From: Inhella gelatinilytica
GTDB lineage: Bacteria; Pseudomonadota; Gammaproteobacteria; Burkholderiales; Burkholderiaceae_C
Direction of reading: 5' to 3'
Assembly (NCBI RefSeq): GCF_016093295.1
Contig: NZ_JAEDAL010000001.1
Coordinates: 124,001 to 188,000, forward strand
DNA: 64,000 nucleotides
This document shows positions 1 to 8,786 of this stretch, in pieces. The notes under the pieces are model-generated. The model worked only from the letters and a program-made list of their open reading frames with translations. It was not told the origin of the DNA and ran no database searches. A program made the position numbers and the translations under genes. Every line of letters begins with the position of its first letter. The first letter of the stretch is position 1.

Positions 1-1565
1 GCACTGCCCAGATAACTGCCGTCCCCCAACTGCGCGCTGACTCGCCCTTCGCCGACTTCGGACCAGATCAAATTACTCAAGCTCGCCTGGCCCCCTGCAA
101 AGGCGCCGACGTCTCCCGCAAACAGCCCATCAAAACCCCCGGCCGGACTCAGGCGAGTAAAGCTGAGCACCGCCGTTTCCGGTGTCGTCTCGAGGCCAAA
201 ATTGGGCGTCACCGCCCCCAAGCCATTGCGCGCCTGAAGCTGGCCCGTAAACGACTGCCCGGCGGTGCGCGGGGGGCTGCCGTCCAAAGTCAAAGCAAAA
301 CTGGCCGGCGCCACCACAAACTGCGTACTCCCGGTGATCGTGACCCCCGCATCGCCCGTGCCGGCCGAACCGCTGTAGGTGGCCGTCAGGCTCATGCGGC
401 CAACGTCTGCGTAACGCAGGTCCAAGCTGGCGGTGCCCGAGGCGTCAAAGTACACCGAGAGATCGCGGCTTCCACAGGCTGCCGTCGCACTGGCGCTGGC
501 GTTGAGAGGCGTCAGCCCCGCCCCCATTCGAAGCGGCAACGTGCCCGAGCCAGGGTCCACGTAGGAACAGCCCAGGGTCAACGTGCGCGTGACATCCGCC
601 AGCCCGGCGCAACTGGCAGAAATCGTGGCCATCCCACTGTCCTCGGCCCGATGGTCTGCCACCGTGACCGTGAATCCCGCGGTGGCGCTCGTGTACGTAC
701 AACTGGTGCTGCCGCCAAAGAGGCAGGTGGCTGCCGCGGTCGCCGTGGGGCTGCTGCTGGCCACACTCAGGCTCGCCGTGCCAGCGACCGGCAGCAAGCC
801 CGACACCGTGGTCGTGCTGGCACCTGAAGCGATGCTGAAATTGGCCGAGCCCGGCCAACTGAAGCTGGCATTCGAGGCTGACAAACTGCCCGTCACCCCG
901 CCCGTGTAGCCAGTGCTGCAAGCCGCGTCCGCGCATGCACGGACCGTAAAGGTCGTGGCCGAGCACGTCGATCCGCTGCCACTGGCGTGTTCAATTTGCA
1001 GGTGGTGGGGTCCAGTGGCGGCGCTGTAGCAGACTTCAATCGGGAGATGATCGACTTGGGCTGTGGCTGCCCCCCCCGGGTCCTTGTCAGCCGCGAAGGC
1101 CACACCAAAACCCGCATGATTCACATCGGTCACACCCCAGGTTCCAGTCCAATAGCTGGGAGCCCCGCCATGCCATTCCGTGACGCTTGACGAGGTCCAA
1201 TTGGTGGTCGACGCCGCATTTTTCGCCGTTTGAACCACGCCAGCCTTCACGAGATAGACCTGATGGTCCTGGAAAGCGGATCCCGAGCGTTGGACGCCCA
1301 CCTTGATGCTGTCAATGACCGATCCCGTTGGCACGGAGAATCCATAGCCGGTGCATTTGAGGTATTGGGTTTGGTTGGTCCCTGGCGGGGATGCAGTAGC
1401 CGACAGCCCATCGCTGGCTGTGGCCCGACTGGCGTTCGTCCAAGGTTCATGCAAACCGTTCGACGAATCATTCACGCAGGTAGTTGGACTGCGCACGGGA
1501 AGACAGGTGGCGGCATCCACGCCAGCCACCCCCACAAGGGTCATGACCGCGACTGTGGCTCGCAA
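1..1565 (-). CDS. MshQ-like secreted protein, C-terminus cut by window edge
   Basis: I translated this frame by hand: it stays open on the minus strand from about 1646 to base 1 and leaves the window. The product is a Ser/Thr/Gly/Ala-rich beta-type protein with scattered cysteines after a short hydrophobic leader (MTLVGVAGVDA, then ATCLP), so it is probably exported. Composition, size and position downstream of an MSHA pilin match the MshQ/DUF6701 family, thought to act outside the cell with the pilus; its biochemical role is not known. The start is uncertain. A terminator hairpin lies at 1575-1603, so I prefer the TTG at 1565. GTG 1646 is upstream of the hairpin, and ATG 1544 would leave almost no signal peptide. 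No good ribosome-binding site is visible. Confidence 0.6.
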   Translation of the reverse strand, partial: MRATVAVMTLVGVAGVDAATCLPVRSPTTCVNDSSNGLHEPWTNASRATASDGLSATASPPGTNQTQYLKCTGYGFSVPTGSVIDSIKVGVQRSGSAFQDHQVYLVKAGVVQTAKNAASTTNWTSSSVTEWHGGAPSYWTGTWGVTDVNHAGFGVAFAADKDPGGAATAQVDHLPIEVCYSAATGPHHLQIEHASGSGSTCSATTFTVRACADAACSTGYTGGVTGSLSASNASFSWPGSANFSIASGASTTTVSGLLPVAGTASLSVASSSPTATAAATCLFGGSTSCTYTSATAGFTVTVADHRAEDSGMATISASCAGLADVTRTLTLGCSYVDPGSGTLPLRMGAGLTPLNASASATAACGSRDLSVYFDASGTASLDLRYADVGRMSLTATYSGSAGTGDAGVTITGSTQFVVAPASFALTLDGSPPRTAGQSFTGQLQARNGLGAVTPNFGLETTPETAVLSFTRLSPAGGFDGLFAGDVGAFAGGQASLSNLIWSEVGEGRVSAQLGDGSYLGS

Positions 1566-1574
1566 GCAGCGAAT

Positions 1575-1603
1575 AAAAAACGGCCAGCACGCGGCTGACC
1601 GTT
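1575..1603 (-). terminator. Intrinsic terminator after the pilin gene
   Basis: On the minus strand the RNA reads AACGGTCAGC, loop CGCGT, GCTGGCCGTT, then a run of T. That gives a 10-bp stem with one G-T wobble and a six-T tract. It lies 65 nt past the pilin stop codon and inside the upstream part of the MshQ-like reading frame. It would keep pilin mRNA abundant and leave the downstream gene to read-through. Confidence 0.7.
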
Positions 1604-1668
1604 GATCCAGGGCAGGCAGGCCCTGCGCCTTTCGAGGGACGCTCACGGACGGCCCAGTCGGACTGCCT

Positions 1669-2082
1669 TCAGTTTCCGGCAGCGATACCGGTGTAGGTAG
1701 CCGACTTCTTACCATCTGAAGTCTCAATAGTGCAGGTAAGGCTCGTACCATTGGTCGTAGACGAGCCACCCGCGTCCGAGGCCACATAGCCCGCTGGCAT
1801 CGCCCCACCTTGCATGAGGCCCGCCACATCAGTGCAATCGTTGACCAACTTGCACTTGGTCGCGTCGGCCGTGCTGTGGTTCTTAATGGCACAGCCGCTG
1901 TAGTTCAGTGTCATGGCAGAACCCGCGGCACCCGCCACGCCCTGAACCGCAGCAGTCTTCGCATCGTCACCAATATCCACAAACCGGGGCAGAGCGGTTG
2001 CCGCCAACACCCCCAAGATTACGATAACCACGATCAATTCAATGATGGTGAAACCCGACTGATGGCGGGAAGTGGCACGCAT
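1669..2082 (-). CDS. mshA: MSHA-type major pilin (type IV prepilin)
   Basis: A 137-residue type IV prepilin. The leader MRATSRHQSG is followed by FTIIELIVVIVILGVLAA, the prepilin-peptidase site (cut after Gly10) with Glu at mature position 5. The hydrophobic N-terminal helix ends in PRFVDIGDDAK, as in MSHA pilins. The C-terminal globular part has four cysteines, which could form the usual disulphides. A strong ribosome-binding site (AAGAGGAG) precedes the ATG. It lies 31 nt after the mshF-position gene and is followed by a terminator. It is the only gene here with a canonical prepilin site, so it is probably the major subunit; the family name mshA is inferred from context. Confidence 0.85.
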   Translation of the reverse strand: MRATSRHQSGFTIIELIVVIVILGVLAATALPRFVDIGDDAKTAAVQGVAGAAGSAMTLNYSGCAIKNHSTADATKCKLVNDCTDVAGLMQGGAMPAGYVASDAGGSSTTNGTSLTCTIETSDGKKSATYTGIAAGN

Positions 2083-2113
2083 GGCAAAACTCCTCTTTTT
2101 GGATGACGAAAGC

Positions 2114-2599
2114 CTAGCAAGTCAGAGCCTGCTCTTCGACCGTGACAGACCCTGAATTGAGGTGGATACGCAACAAGAAGCGGCAATCGGTCACACCGCG
2201 CAGGCTGACCCGAAGCGTATCAGCGCTGTCAAAGTCCGCAATCCACCGCCCCTGCTCCCCTTGATCCGGCGCAACGCCGCTGGCCAAGGCAAGGCCCCAG
2301 AGACGGGCCTGAGCCCCCGCCAAACCAGGGGGCAACCGGTCGCCCTCCACAGGACTCACCGTCGTCAGGTGCGCGCGCCTCAGACGGCTCATCACGCGCT
2401 GCGTGCACGCGGTGTCGTCCAAATGGGGACATTGCAGCTGAAAAAGCGCCCCGTTGGTGCGAGCGGCCTCGGCTGCCATGCGCACCTGGACGCGCCGGGC
2501 TTCGCGCTGGACGTCGTTGAATCGCGCCTCGATCAGCCACGCGGCAATGCCCAGGGCAATGAGCACCACCGCCAACTCCAGCATGCGACGCAACCTCAT
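2114..2599 (-). CDS. Pilin-like membrane protein at the mshF position
   Basis: A 161-residue protein starting at the ATG that overlaps the mshG stop (ATGA); a start 10 codons further upstream is possible but would lie inside mshG. Residues 7-25 (LELAVVLIALGIAAWLIEA) form one membrane helix followed by RFNDVQREARRVQVRM, which resembles the region after the pilin helix. It lacks the Gly-Phe prepilin cleavage site. Four cysteines lie in the soluble part. In Vibrio the gene after mshG is mshF, a small single-span protein, so position supports an MshF-like role in pilus assembly. The sequence could also be read as a degenerate minor pilin. Confidence 0.6.
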   Translation of the reverse strand: MRLRRMLELAVVLIALGIAAWLIEARFNDVQREARRVQVRMAAEAARTNGALFQLQCPHLDDTACTQRVMSRLRRAHLTTVSPVEGDRLPPGLAGAQARLWGLALASGVAPDQGEQGRWIADFDSADTLRVSLRGVTDCRFLLRIHLNSGSVTVEEQALTC

Positions 2600-3831
2600 T
2601 TTTTGAACGACACGCGCCCCAAATCCCAAATCGGCAAGAACACCCCCAGCGCCAAGATGAGCACCAAGACCCCCAGGAAAACGATCAAGATGGGTTCGAT
2701 TTGCTGGCTGAGCGTCTTGAGTTCGTACTGCACGTCGTTGCCATAGAGCTGCGCCACTTCGAGCATGAGTTCGTCCACGGAGCCCGTTTCCTCGCCAACC
2801 GCCACCATCTGCAGAACAACCGGCGTGAACACACCGGAGGCAATGGCCGCGCGCAGTAACGACTCGCCCCGCTCAATGCCCGCCCGCATGCCCTCAATCT
2901 TGCTGGCGATGTGCGTGTTCTCACAGGTCTGGGCCACCACGGTCAAAGCCTGCTCCACGGGCAAGCCACTGCGCAAGGACAGCGCCAAGCTCCGCGCGAA
3001 CCGCGCCAGTTCGGCTTTCAGCACGATCTTGCCGGCCACCGGAATCTTCAGCTTGAAACGGTCCCAGGCCAGGCGCCCGGGCTCTGTGGCCACCCACCGC
3101 TTCAATCCAAAGATGGCGCCGCCCAGCAACAGCAGGAGCGCCCAACCGTATTGCACGGTGAAGTTCGACGTCGCGAGCAGAATGCGCGTGGCCAGCGGCA
3201 ACTCGGCCCCCAGGCTCTTGAACACCCCCGCAAACGCGGGAATCACCATGACGTTGATGACGCCGATGGCCGCCGCCATGGCGATCATGACGAACATGGG
3301 GTAGCGCAAGGCCGACTTGACCTGCTGGCGCATGAACAGTTCGAACTCCAAATGTTCGAACAGGCGCAAAAAGATCTCGTCCAGGCGCCCCGTCATTTCC
3401 CCGACGCGCACCATGGCCACGAAGAATTGGTCAAACACGCCGCTTTGCTGGGCAAAACAGCGGCTCAGTTCAATCCCAGACTCCAAGCTGCTGCGCACGG
3501 CCTGCAGGGTGTCCTTCATGCGCAGATTGGTGGCCGACTCTGTCAGGCCTGCCAACGCCCGAAGAATCGGCACCCCGGATTTCAACAAGGTGTGCAATTG
3601 CCGCGTGAACACCAGCATGTCCACCGGCTGAATGGCGGGTTTGAGGCGCTCGTTCAGCCAATCTTGTGCAGATGAAGTGCCGTCGCCGCCAGCCGCAGCA
3701 TCGGCCTGCACCGACAAGACGGTAATGCCCTCCGCTCGCAAGGCGTCTGCCACTGCGCCCGCCGAGGCGGCATCGAGCACCCCGCGCACGGCTTCCGGGC
3801 CACGACGTCCGGTGTAAGCAAAATTGGGCAT
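2596..3831 (-). CDS. mshG: MSHA platform protein MshG (T2SS F / PilC family)
   Basis: A 411-residue polytopic inner-membrane protein of the GspF/PilC family, the platform on which the assembly ATPase works. It has two T2SSF repeats (about residues 75-195 and 275-400). Each has conserved features (LLKSGVPILRAL, SGLPVEQAL; VGEMTGRLDEI, VGEETGSVDEL), with membrane segments near 175-205, 225-245 and 380-400. The N-terminus MPNFAYTGRRG is typical of the family. It starts 15 nt after mshE and its stop overlaps the next gene by 4 nt. No strong ribosome-binding site is seen, which suggests coupling to mshE. Confidence 0.9.
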   Translation of the reverse strand: MPNFAYTGRRGPEAVRGVLDAASAGAVADALRAEGITVLSVQADAAAGGDGTSSAQDWLNERLKPAIQPVDMLVFTRQLHTLLKSGVPILRALAGLTESATNLRMKDTLQAVRSSLESGIELSRCFAQQSGVFDQFFVAMVRVGEMTGRLDEIFLRLFEHLEFELFMRQQVKSALRYPMFVMIAMAAAIGVINVMVIPAFAGVFKSLGAELPLATRILLATSNFTVQYGWALLLLLGGAIFGLKRWVATEPGRLAWDRFKLKIPVAGKIVLKAELARFARSLALSLRSGLPVEQALTVVAQTCENTHIASKIEGMRAGIERGESLLRAAIASGVFTPVVLQMVAVGEETGSVDELMLEVAQLYGNDVQYELKTLSQQIEPILIVFLGVLVLILALGVFLPIWDLGRVSFKK

Positions 3832-3846
3832 ACGGGCTCAGCAGAC

Positions 3847-5556
3847 CTACAGTTCATCCACCGCGGTCGACACGCGCAGGGCTTCTTCCAGCGTGGTCCG
3901 TCCATCTTTGACCAAGCGCAGCGCATCGTGACGCAGGTTGTTGCCCTTCATTTGGGCGCGACCCAAGCGCGTGAACTCCTCGTTGTCGCCCCGATTCAAG
4001 GCGGTAATCAAGCCCTGATCCATCTCGAGGAATTCGTACACCCCCGTGCGGCCTGAGTACCCCGTGTCACTGCAATGCACGCAGCCCCGCCCCCTCTTCA
4101 AGGTGGCGCCCACCAGGCTTTCGCCGTTGGCCTCAAACCAAGCATGCTCCTGCGGTGTGGGTTCATGGGCTTGGGCACAGTGGGTACAAATCGTTCGCAC
4201 CAGCCGCTGCGCCAGCACGAGATGAAGCGACAGCGCCACCATGTAGCGGGGCACGCCCATGTCCAACAAGCGGATGGGGGTGGAAACCGCGTCATTCGTG
4301 TGGAGTGTGGACAACACCAAGTGGCCCGTCATGGCCGCCCGCAGGCCCACTTCGGCCGTGACTTGGTCCCGCATCTCGCCCACGAGCACCACGTCCGGGT
4401 CCTGGCGCAGCGCCGCCCGCAAAACGCGTTCAAAACTGAGGTCGATCTTTTCGTGCACCTGCACCTGATTCAAGCCCGGCAGGCGGTACTCCACCGGATC
4501 TTCGACCGTGATGATTTTTCGCTCGGTGTTGTTGAGCGCATTGAGCGTCGCGTACAAGGTCGTGGTCTTTCCCGAGCCCGTGGGCCCCGTGACCAAGAAC
4601 ATGCCGCTGGGGCGCTCAATGGCCCGACCTATGGCCTCCTTGACGTGGCGAGGCAAGCTCAAGCCATCCAGGTGCAAGAGGCCCGTGCTCTGGTTGAGCA
4701 ACCGCATGACGACGGATTCGCCATGCTGAGTGGGCATGGTGGAGATCCGTACATCCACACTGCTGTTGCGCAGCTTGACGTGAAAACGCCCATCTTGCGG
4801 CAGTCGACGCTCGGAGATGTCCAAGCCGCTCATCAGCTTGAGGCGGAGCGCCACCGCGGTAGAAATTTTGGCGTCGGCTTCGGTCTGCACCTGCAGCACG
4901 CCGTCGATGCGGAAACGAATGCGCAGGCTCCGCTCCTGCGGTTCGATGTGGATGTCGCTGGCCCGCTTGCGCAAGGCCTCTTCAAACACCGACTGCAAAA
5001 GGCGAACCACCGGGGCATCCTCAGCGCCGGCGGTATTGAGCCCGAGCAACTCGCCAAGTTCGTCCTCGACCGCCCCCAGCTCACTGGTCAGCTCCTTGGC
5101 CAAGCTGCCAATGTCTTCACCGAGCGTGTAGCTGCGATCGATCAGGGCCAACAACTGGCTCTCGGATACCGCCACCAGCTGAACGTCTTTTTTCAGAAGG
5201 CGGGCGATTTCATCGAACGCGGCAATGTCGGTCGGGTCGCCCATGGCCACCCGAGCGCCCAATGCATCGGACTCCAGCACCATGGCGCGCATGCGGCGCG
5301 CCAGCCCCTCAGGCAGGGCCCGTACGGCGTCGGGCCGGACCACCGTGTCGCTCAAGTCCTGGTAGGGCACCCTGAGCTGACGTGCCACCGTCTTGGCGAT
5401 CTGCGCCTCGGTCACCCAGCCGTTGTCGACAAAGATGCGCCCCAGCTTGCGGCCAGTGGCCTTCTGCAAGCTCAGGGCTTCGGTTAGTTGCTCCGGACGA
5501 ATCAGCCCTTCTTGGGTGAGCAAATCACCCAGCCGGATGCGCTGGGGGGCGTTCAT
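3847..5556 (-). CDS. mshE: MSHA pilus extension ATPase MshE
   Basis: A 569-residue GspE/PulE-type ATPase that powers pilus extension at the inner membrane. The N-terminus is a MshEN domain with two RLGxxL-type repeats: RLGDLLTQEGLI from residue 8 and KLGRIFVDNGWV from residue 37, each ending in a Gln about 23 residues on. In V. cholerae MshE these repeats bind c-di-GMP. Walker A GPTGSGKT is at 324-331 and Walker B DVVLVGEMRD at 388-397. A C-x2-C pair (CTHC, CVHC) marks the zinc motif near the C-terminus. The start overlaps the mshL stop (ATGA). Full family length, no missing key residue. Confidence 0.93.
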   Translation of the reverse strand: MNAPQRIRLGDLLTQEGLIRPEQLTEALSLQKATGRKLGRIFVDNGWVTEAQIAKTVARQLRVPYQDLSDTVVRPDAVRALPEGLARRMRAMVLESDALGARVAMGDPTDIAAFDEIARLLKKDVQLVAVSESQLLALIDRSYTLGEDIGSLAKELTSELGAVEDELGELLGLNTAGAEDAPVVRLLQSVFEEALRKRASDIHIEPQERSLRIRFRIDGVLQVQTEADAKISTAVALRLKLMSGLDISERRLPQDGRFHVKLRNSSVDVRISTMPTQHGESVVMRLLNQSTGLLHLDGLSLPRHVKEAIGRAIERPSGMFLVTGPTGSGKTTTLYATLNALNNTERKIITVEDPVEYRLPGLNQVQVHEKIDLSFERVLRAALRQDPDVVLVGEMRDQVTAEVGLRAAMTGHLVLSTLHTNDAVSTPIRLLDMGVPRYMVALSLHLVLAQRLVRTICTHCAQAHEPTPQEHAWFEANGESLVGATLKRGRGCVHCSDTGYSGRTGVYEFLEMDQGLITALNRGDNEEFTRLGRAQMKGNNLRHDALRLVKDGRTTLEEALRVSTAVDEL

Positions 5557-7190
5557 GGCGCTGTGCGCTGGGGCGTGGGCGGGGCGGGCAGCGCCGGCGC
5601 GCTGAGCTCCGCAGGCCAGCGCCCATCGGCGGGGATCACCGTCGGCTTGATGAGAATCACCAGCTCGCGCTTGCGGTTGACGCGCTGGGTTTGACCGAAC
5701 AGGTTGCCCACCACGGGCAGGTTGGACAGCACCGGCAAACCCGTCCGATCCCCGCGCAGCTCCTGGGTCATCAAGCCGCCAATGGCCACGATTTGCCCGT
5801 CGGCCACGCGAACGATGGAATCCGTTTCATTGATGGAGGACGTGGCCAACGGGAGGCGGAAATTACCGAGAAGACCCAGGTTGAGAATTTTTTCGCGTTC
5901 GTTCACCAAACTGATCGACGGGTGAACGTGCAGCATCACTTGGCCCTGCGCGTCAATTTGCGGCGTCACGTCCAGCACGATGCCGGAAAAGAACGGGGTG
6001 AACTGCAAGGTGGGGACCGCCGGGCTGGTGCTGCTGCCCGTGTTGTTCGAACTCGAATTGTTGGTGTTGCTGTTGCTGATGCCGGTGACATAAAGCTCAT
6101 CCGAGCCCACTTTGAGCAACGCTTTTTGGTTGTTGAGCGTGGCAATGCGGGGGCTGGACAGCACGTGCACATCGCCCTGCGACTCCAAGAAGTTGAGCAG
6201 AGCCGCAAAGTTGGTCGCCTGAAAGGCCAACCCATAGAAGCCGCGGCCCATGGCGCCCAGATTGATGGCGCCTCCCGCGCCGGGTGTGATGACATTCGCA
6301 CCATCGGTCAGCGCCGTCCCAGTGGGACTGATGACGGCCCCGGGTTGACCGACCCCAATGGCCAGTTGACCGCCCCGTGCGCCGCCCAACAACTGCCCGA
6401 AGGCGCCCCAGTTGATACCCGTCTTGGCATCGTCGCTCAGGCTCACTTCGAGGATCTTGGCCTCCAGCATCACCTGTCGCTCAATGCTCACCTGGATGGC
6501 CTGCAAATACTGCTCCACCTGCACGAGTTCAGGCCCTGGGGCTCGCACCACAATCACGCCGGCCGAGGGGTTGAGCACCACCGAGCGCCCGCCGCTGCTG
6601 CCCACCAGCAGCGCCAAAGATTCCCGCACCTCGCTCCAGAAGTTGGCGTCTGACGTGGTGCGCACCTGAGCGGATTCAAAGCTCTTGAGCGCGCTGCTCC
6701 CGCCCGCCCCCCCGCCATTACTTCCGCCCGAGCCGCCCCCTGAGTTGCCACCCGAGGTGGCGCCAGCCACCGCCAAGGCACTGGTCGAGACCCGGGTATC
6801 ACTTTCCCCCTGACGACGACCGGGCAAGTAATTGATGCGGAAGATCCGCGTCTGGATCGCGTTGGAATAAACGTAGACCTTGTCGGTGAGAACCTTGTAG
6901 TCGTACCCGTAGAGCTCTTTGATCGCCTCCAGCGCCTCCAACACCGTGGTCTGTTTCAGATTCAAGCTGATGCGCCCCGTGACCTCCGGGGCCACCAGCA
7001 ATTGATACGGAGAGCCTTGGGCAATCTGCAAGAAGACCTGGGCCGCCGGCGCGTCTACCAAAGCGATGTCGAAGCGCTCCAACTTGGCGTTCGCGGTCGG
7101 CGCCGCGGACAGGGCCGTCGTAGCCCAGGCCCCAGGCGAGACCCCCACGCCAAGGGCCAGGGCAAGAGAAAGGGGACCCCAGAACTTCAT
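5553..7190 (-). CDS. mshL: MSHA secretin MshL
   Basis: A 545-residue outer-membrane secretin. It has a signal peptide (MKFWGPLSLALALGVGVSPG, AWA) and an STN domain at about 40-105 (FDIALVDAPAAQVFLQIA). A Gly/Ser-rich linker sits near 145-170. The C-terminal secretin domain contains the VLSSPRIATLNNQKA motif and ends with ELVILIKPTVI. Multimers form the pore through which the pilus passes. It overlaps mshK and mshE by 4 nt on either side. A second low-complexity stretch rich in Asn and Ser (near 377-392) lies inside the secretin domain. In Vibrio mshM and mshN separate mshL from mshE; here they directly overlap. Confidence 0.93.
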   Translation of the reverse strand: MKFWGPLSLALALGVGVSPGAWATTALSAAPTANAKLERFDIALVDAPAAQVFLQIAQGSPYQLLVAPEVTGRISLNLKQTTVLEALEAIKELYGYDYKVLTDKVYVYSNAIQTRIFRINYLPGRRQGESDTRVSTSALAVAGATSGGNSGGGSGGSNGGGAGGSSALKSFESAQVRTTSDANFWSEVRESLALLVGSSGGRSVVLNPSAGVIVVRAPGPELVQVEQYLQAIQVSIERQVMLEAKILEVSLSDDAKTGINWGAFGQLLGGARGGQLAIGVGQPGAVISPTGTALTDGANVITPGAGGAINLGAMGRGFYGLAFQATNFAALLNFLESQGDVHVLSSPRIATLNNQKALLKVGSDELYVTGISNSNTNNSSSNNTGSSTSPAVPTLQFTPFFSGIVLDVTPQIDAQGQVMLHVHPSISLVNEREKILNLGLLGNFRLPLATSSINETDSIVRVADGQIVAIGGLMTQELRGDRTGLPVLSNLPVVGNLFGQTQRVNRKRELVILIKPTVIPADGRWPAELSAPALPAPPTPQRTAP

Positions 7191-7543
7191 CGGCGAACCT
7201 CTTTAATCAATGGTTTCTTCTCGTCAACCGGCCACATCGTCAAGCGCAGGCGCTGCCCCTCGGGGTCCCGCATCACCACCGCATCGGCCTCGATGCGCAG
7301 CAGCACGTGGCCTTGAACGCTTTGCCCAGGACGCAACAACTGTCCACTCACCACCGCGGTGGGCTGCTGCCCGGGACGAAGGCCCTGCAGAACGGGCCGT
7401 GCGGGCGCCGCGCTCACCGGGGAGGCCGGCAACCCCGCGCTCACACTGGCGCGTGCCTGGGGCGGCGGCAGCGTGGGATCCGGCAGGGCCTGGACGGATG
7501 CCACCGCGCTCAATCCGCCAACGATGCCCCAAAGCGCCCTCAT
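7187..7543 (-). CDS. mshK: MshK-like pilus biogenesis protein
   Basis: A 118-residue small exported protein. I chose the ATG at 7543 because it overlaps the upstream stop (ATGA); another ATG lies four codons earlier. It begins MRALWGIVGGLSAVASVQA, a signal peptide, then PDPTLPPP, the Asp-Pro-Thr-(Arg/Leu)-Pro motif typical of MshK/PilP-like proteins. The C-terminal half (LRPGQSVQGHVLLRIEADAV) predicts a small beta domain that would contact the secretin. Assignment rests on position between mshJ and mshL and on the proline motif. Confidence 0.75.
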   Translation of the reverse strand: MRALWGIVGGLSAVASVQALPDPTLPPPQARASVSAGLPASPVSAAPARPVLQGLRPGQQPTAVVSGQLLRPGQSVQGHVLLRIEADAVVMRDPEGQRLRLTMWPVDEKKPLIKEVRR

Positions 7544-8196
7544 AACGTCAACCATGCCGCTTGCGGGCTCAAGGTTTCTACGAGCACGGTCATCTCAATC
7601 TCCGGGTGCTCCCGCACCGTCAGGGCCAATTGACGCACGCGCAGCCGGCTCTCACTGTGGGCCAAGTCAGCCAAGTAGCGGTGCAAGGCCTCATAGCGAC
7701 CGGTTACGACAATTTCCATGCCGTGCCGGAAGAGCCGCGGGCCCACCGGCTCACTGGCCGCCGCCGCTGGGGCGACCCGGGTGTCCGGCTTGGCGCTAAG
7801 CGCGCGCAAGCGAACAGCCCCCCCCTGCTGTGCAACCACCTCCTCCAACAGCGTGAGCATTCGCGCCGCTTCCAGCGCGCCGGGCCGCCCTTCCAGGCGC
7901 CCCAATTCGGCCTGCAGTCGCTGCAACTCTGCCGCCCGTTGCTGGCGTTGCTGCTCGGCTTGCACCCGGGCTTGCGCCTGAACCTGGCGCAGCTCGGCCA
8001 CGCGTGATTCGAGTTGCCCGGCTTGGGTTTGGGCCGCTTTCCAGCGCTTCATTGCCGGGTTCAGTGCCAGGCTGTCGCCCAGCCACAAAGCCAGCGCCAC
8101 CACCGTACCTGCCAAGAGCCAACGCTCCCGCGGGGCACGCGCGTCAAACGCTTGCTGCCAAGCCCGCCACTGCTGGTGCCAGGACGAACGCTTCAT
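7540..8196 (-). CDS. mshJ: MshJ-like PilO/GspM-type assembly protein
   Basis: A 218-residue bitopic inner-membrane protein. A short cytoplasmic N-terminus precedes one membrane helix near residues 26-45. A Gln/Glu/Arg-rich coiled coil follows at about 53-110, then a C-terminal ferredoxin-like fold, as in PilO. It would link the cytoplasmic MshI/ATPase side to the secretin. Both ends overlap neighbours by 4 nt. Family membership is inferred from architecture and gene order rather than a signature motif. Confidence 0.78.
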   Translation of the reverse strand: MKRSSWHQQWRAWQQAFDARAPRERWLLAGTVVALALWLGDSLALNPAMKRWKAAQTQAGQLESRVAELRQVQAQARVQAEQQRQQRAAELQRLQAELGRLEGRPGALEAARMLTLLEEVVAQQGGAVRLRALSAKPDTRVAPAAAASEPVGPRLFRHGMEIVVTGRYEALHRYLADLAHSESRLRVRQLALTVREHPEIEMTVLVETLSPQAAWLTL

Positions 8197-8786
8197 GGCG
8201 ACTTCCCCTTGGCGGCGAGGCTGCGCAGCTGAAAACTGGCAGAGCCCGGGTCGGCGCCGGCGCCCGTGGCCACCTGAACTTGAGCCAGTTTCTGTCCCTT
8301 GAAGACCGGTTGTTGCTCGAGCCGACGCAAGTAAGCCGGCAACCGAGCCGGGTCCAACAAACGACCGGCAATTTCGAGCTGGGACTCACTCGCTTCCCAG
8401 CGCAATCCTGTCACCCAGACGTCGGGTAGGGCCGCGTGGGCCAGGCCTTCCAGCAATTGCGGTGCCGCCTCACTCGTGGGGAGCGACGCCAATTGCCGAT
8501 CAAAGGCCTGGGCTTGAGCCAGGCGATCCCGAATGGCTTGTATGGCCTCCTTCTGGGCGGCCTCCTCGCTCACGGCCGGTGTCAGCGCCAACACCTTGAG
8601 CTCGGTCTCCGCTTGCTGCAAGCGCTGCATCTGGCCGCGCATGGCCTGCTGAAACCCGGCCGCCCCAGCGAGCATCAACACCAGGAGGGCCAGCGCCAGT
8701 CCCAGCGCGGTAGGCAGGGTGACCCAGCGCTTTTCGGGCAGCAGGCCGGCGTCAAATAAATTGAGGTCTTGCACAGCCACCATCAT
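8193..8786 (-). CDS. PilN-like MSHA assembly protein
   Basis: A 197-residue protein with the PilN layout. The N-terminus contains DLNLFDAGLLP, similar to the conserved N-terminal segment by which PilN binds PilM. A membrane helix follows at about 27-47, then a coiled coil and a periplasmic alpha/beta domain. In Vibrio this part is the C-terminal half of MshI or a gene often called mshI2. The ATG overlaps the mshI stop (ATGA). It should bridge MshI in the cytoplasm and MshJ in the periplasm. Confidence 0.78.
   Translation of the reverse strand: MMVAVQDLNLFDAGLLPEKRWVTLPTALGLALALLVLMLAGAAGFQQAMRGQMQRLQQAETELKVLALTPAVSEEAAQKEAIQAIRDRLAQAQAFDRQLASLPTSEAAPQLLEGLAHAALPDVWVTGLRWEASESQLEIAGRLLDPARLPAYLRRLEQQPVFKGQKLAQVQVATGAGADPGSASFQLRSLAAKGKSP

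Noticed and set aside
445-909. Short frames in the first kilobase (445-966 minus, 583-909 plus)
   Set aside because: They overlap the continuous minus-strand MshQ-like frame, which has protein-like composition and runs off the edge.
5996-6790. Tandem repeats in mshL
   Set aside because: Gly/Ser- and Asn/Ser-rich stretches are low complexity without a regular DNA repeat unit.
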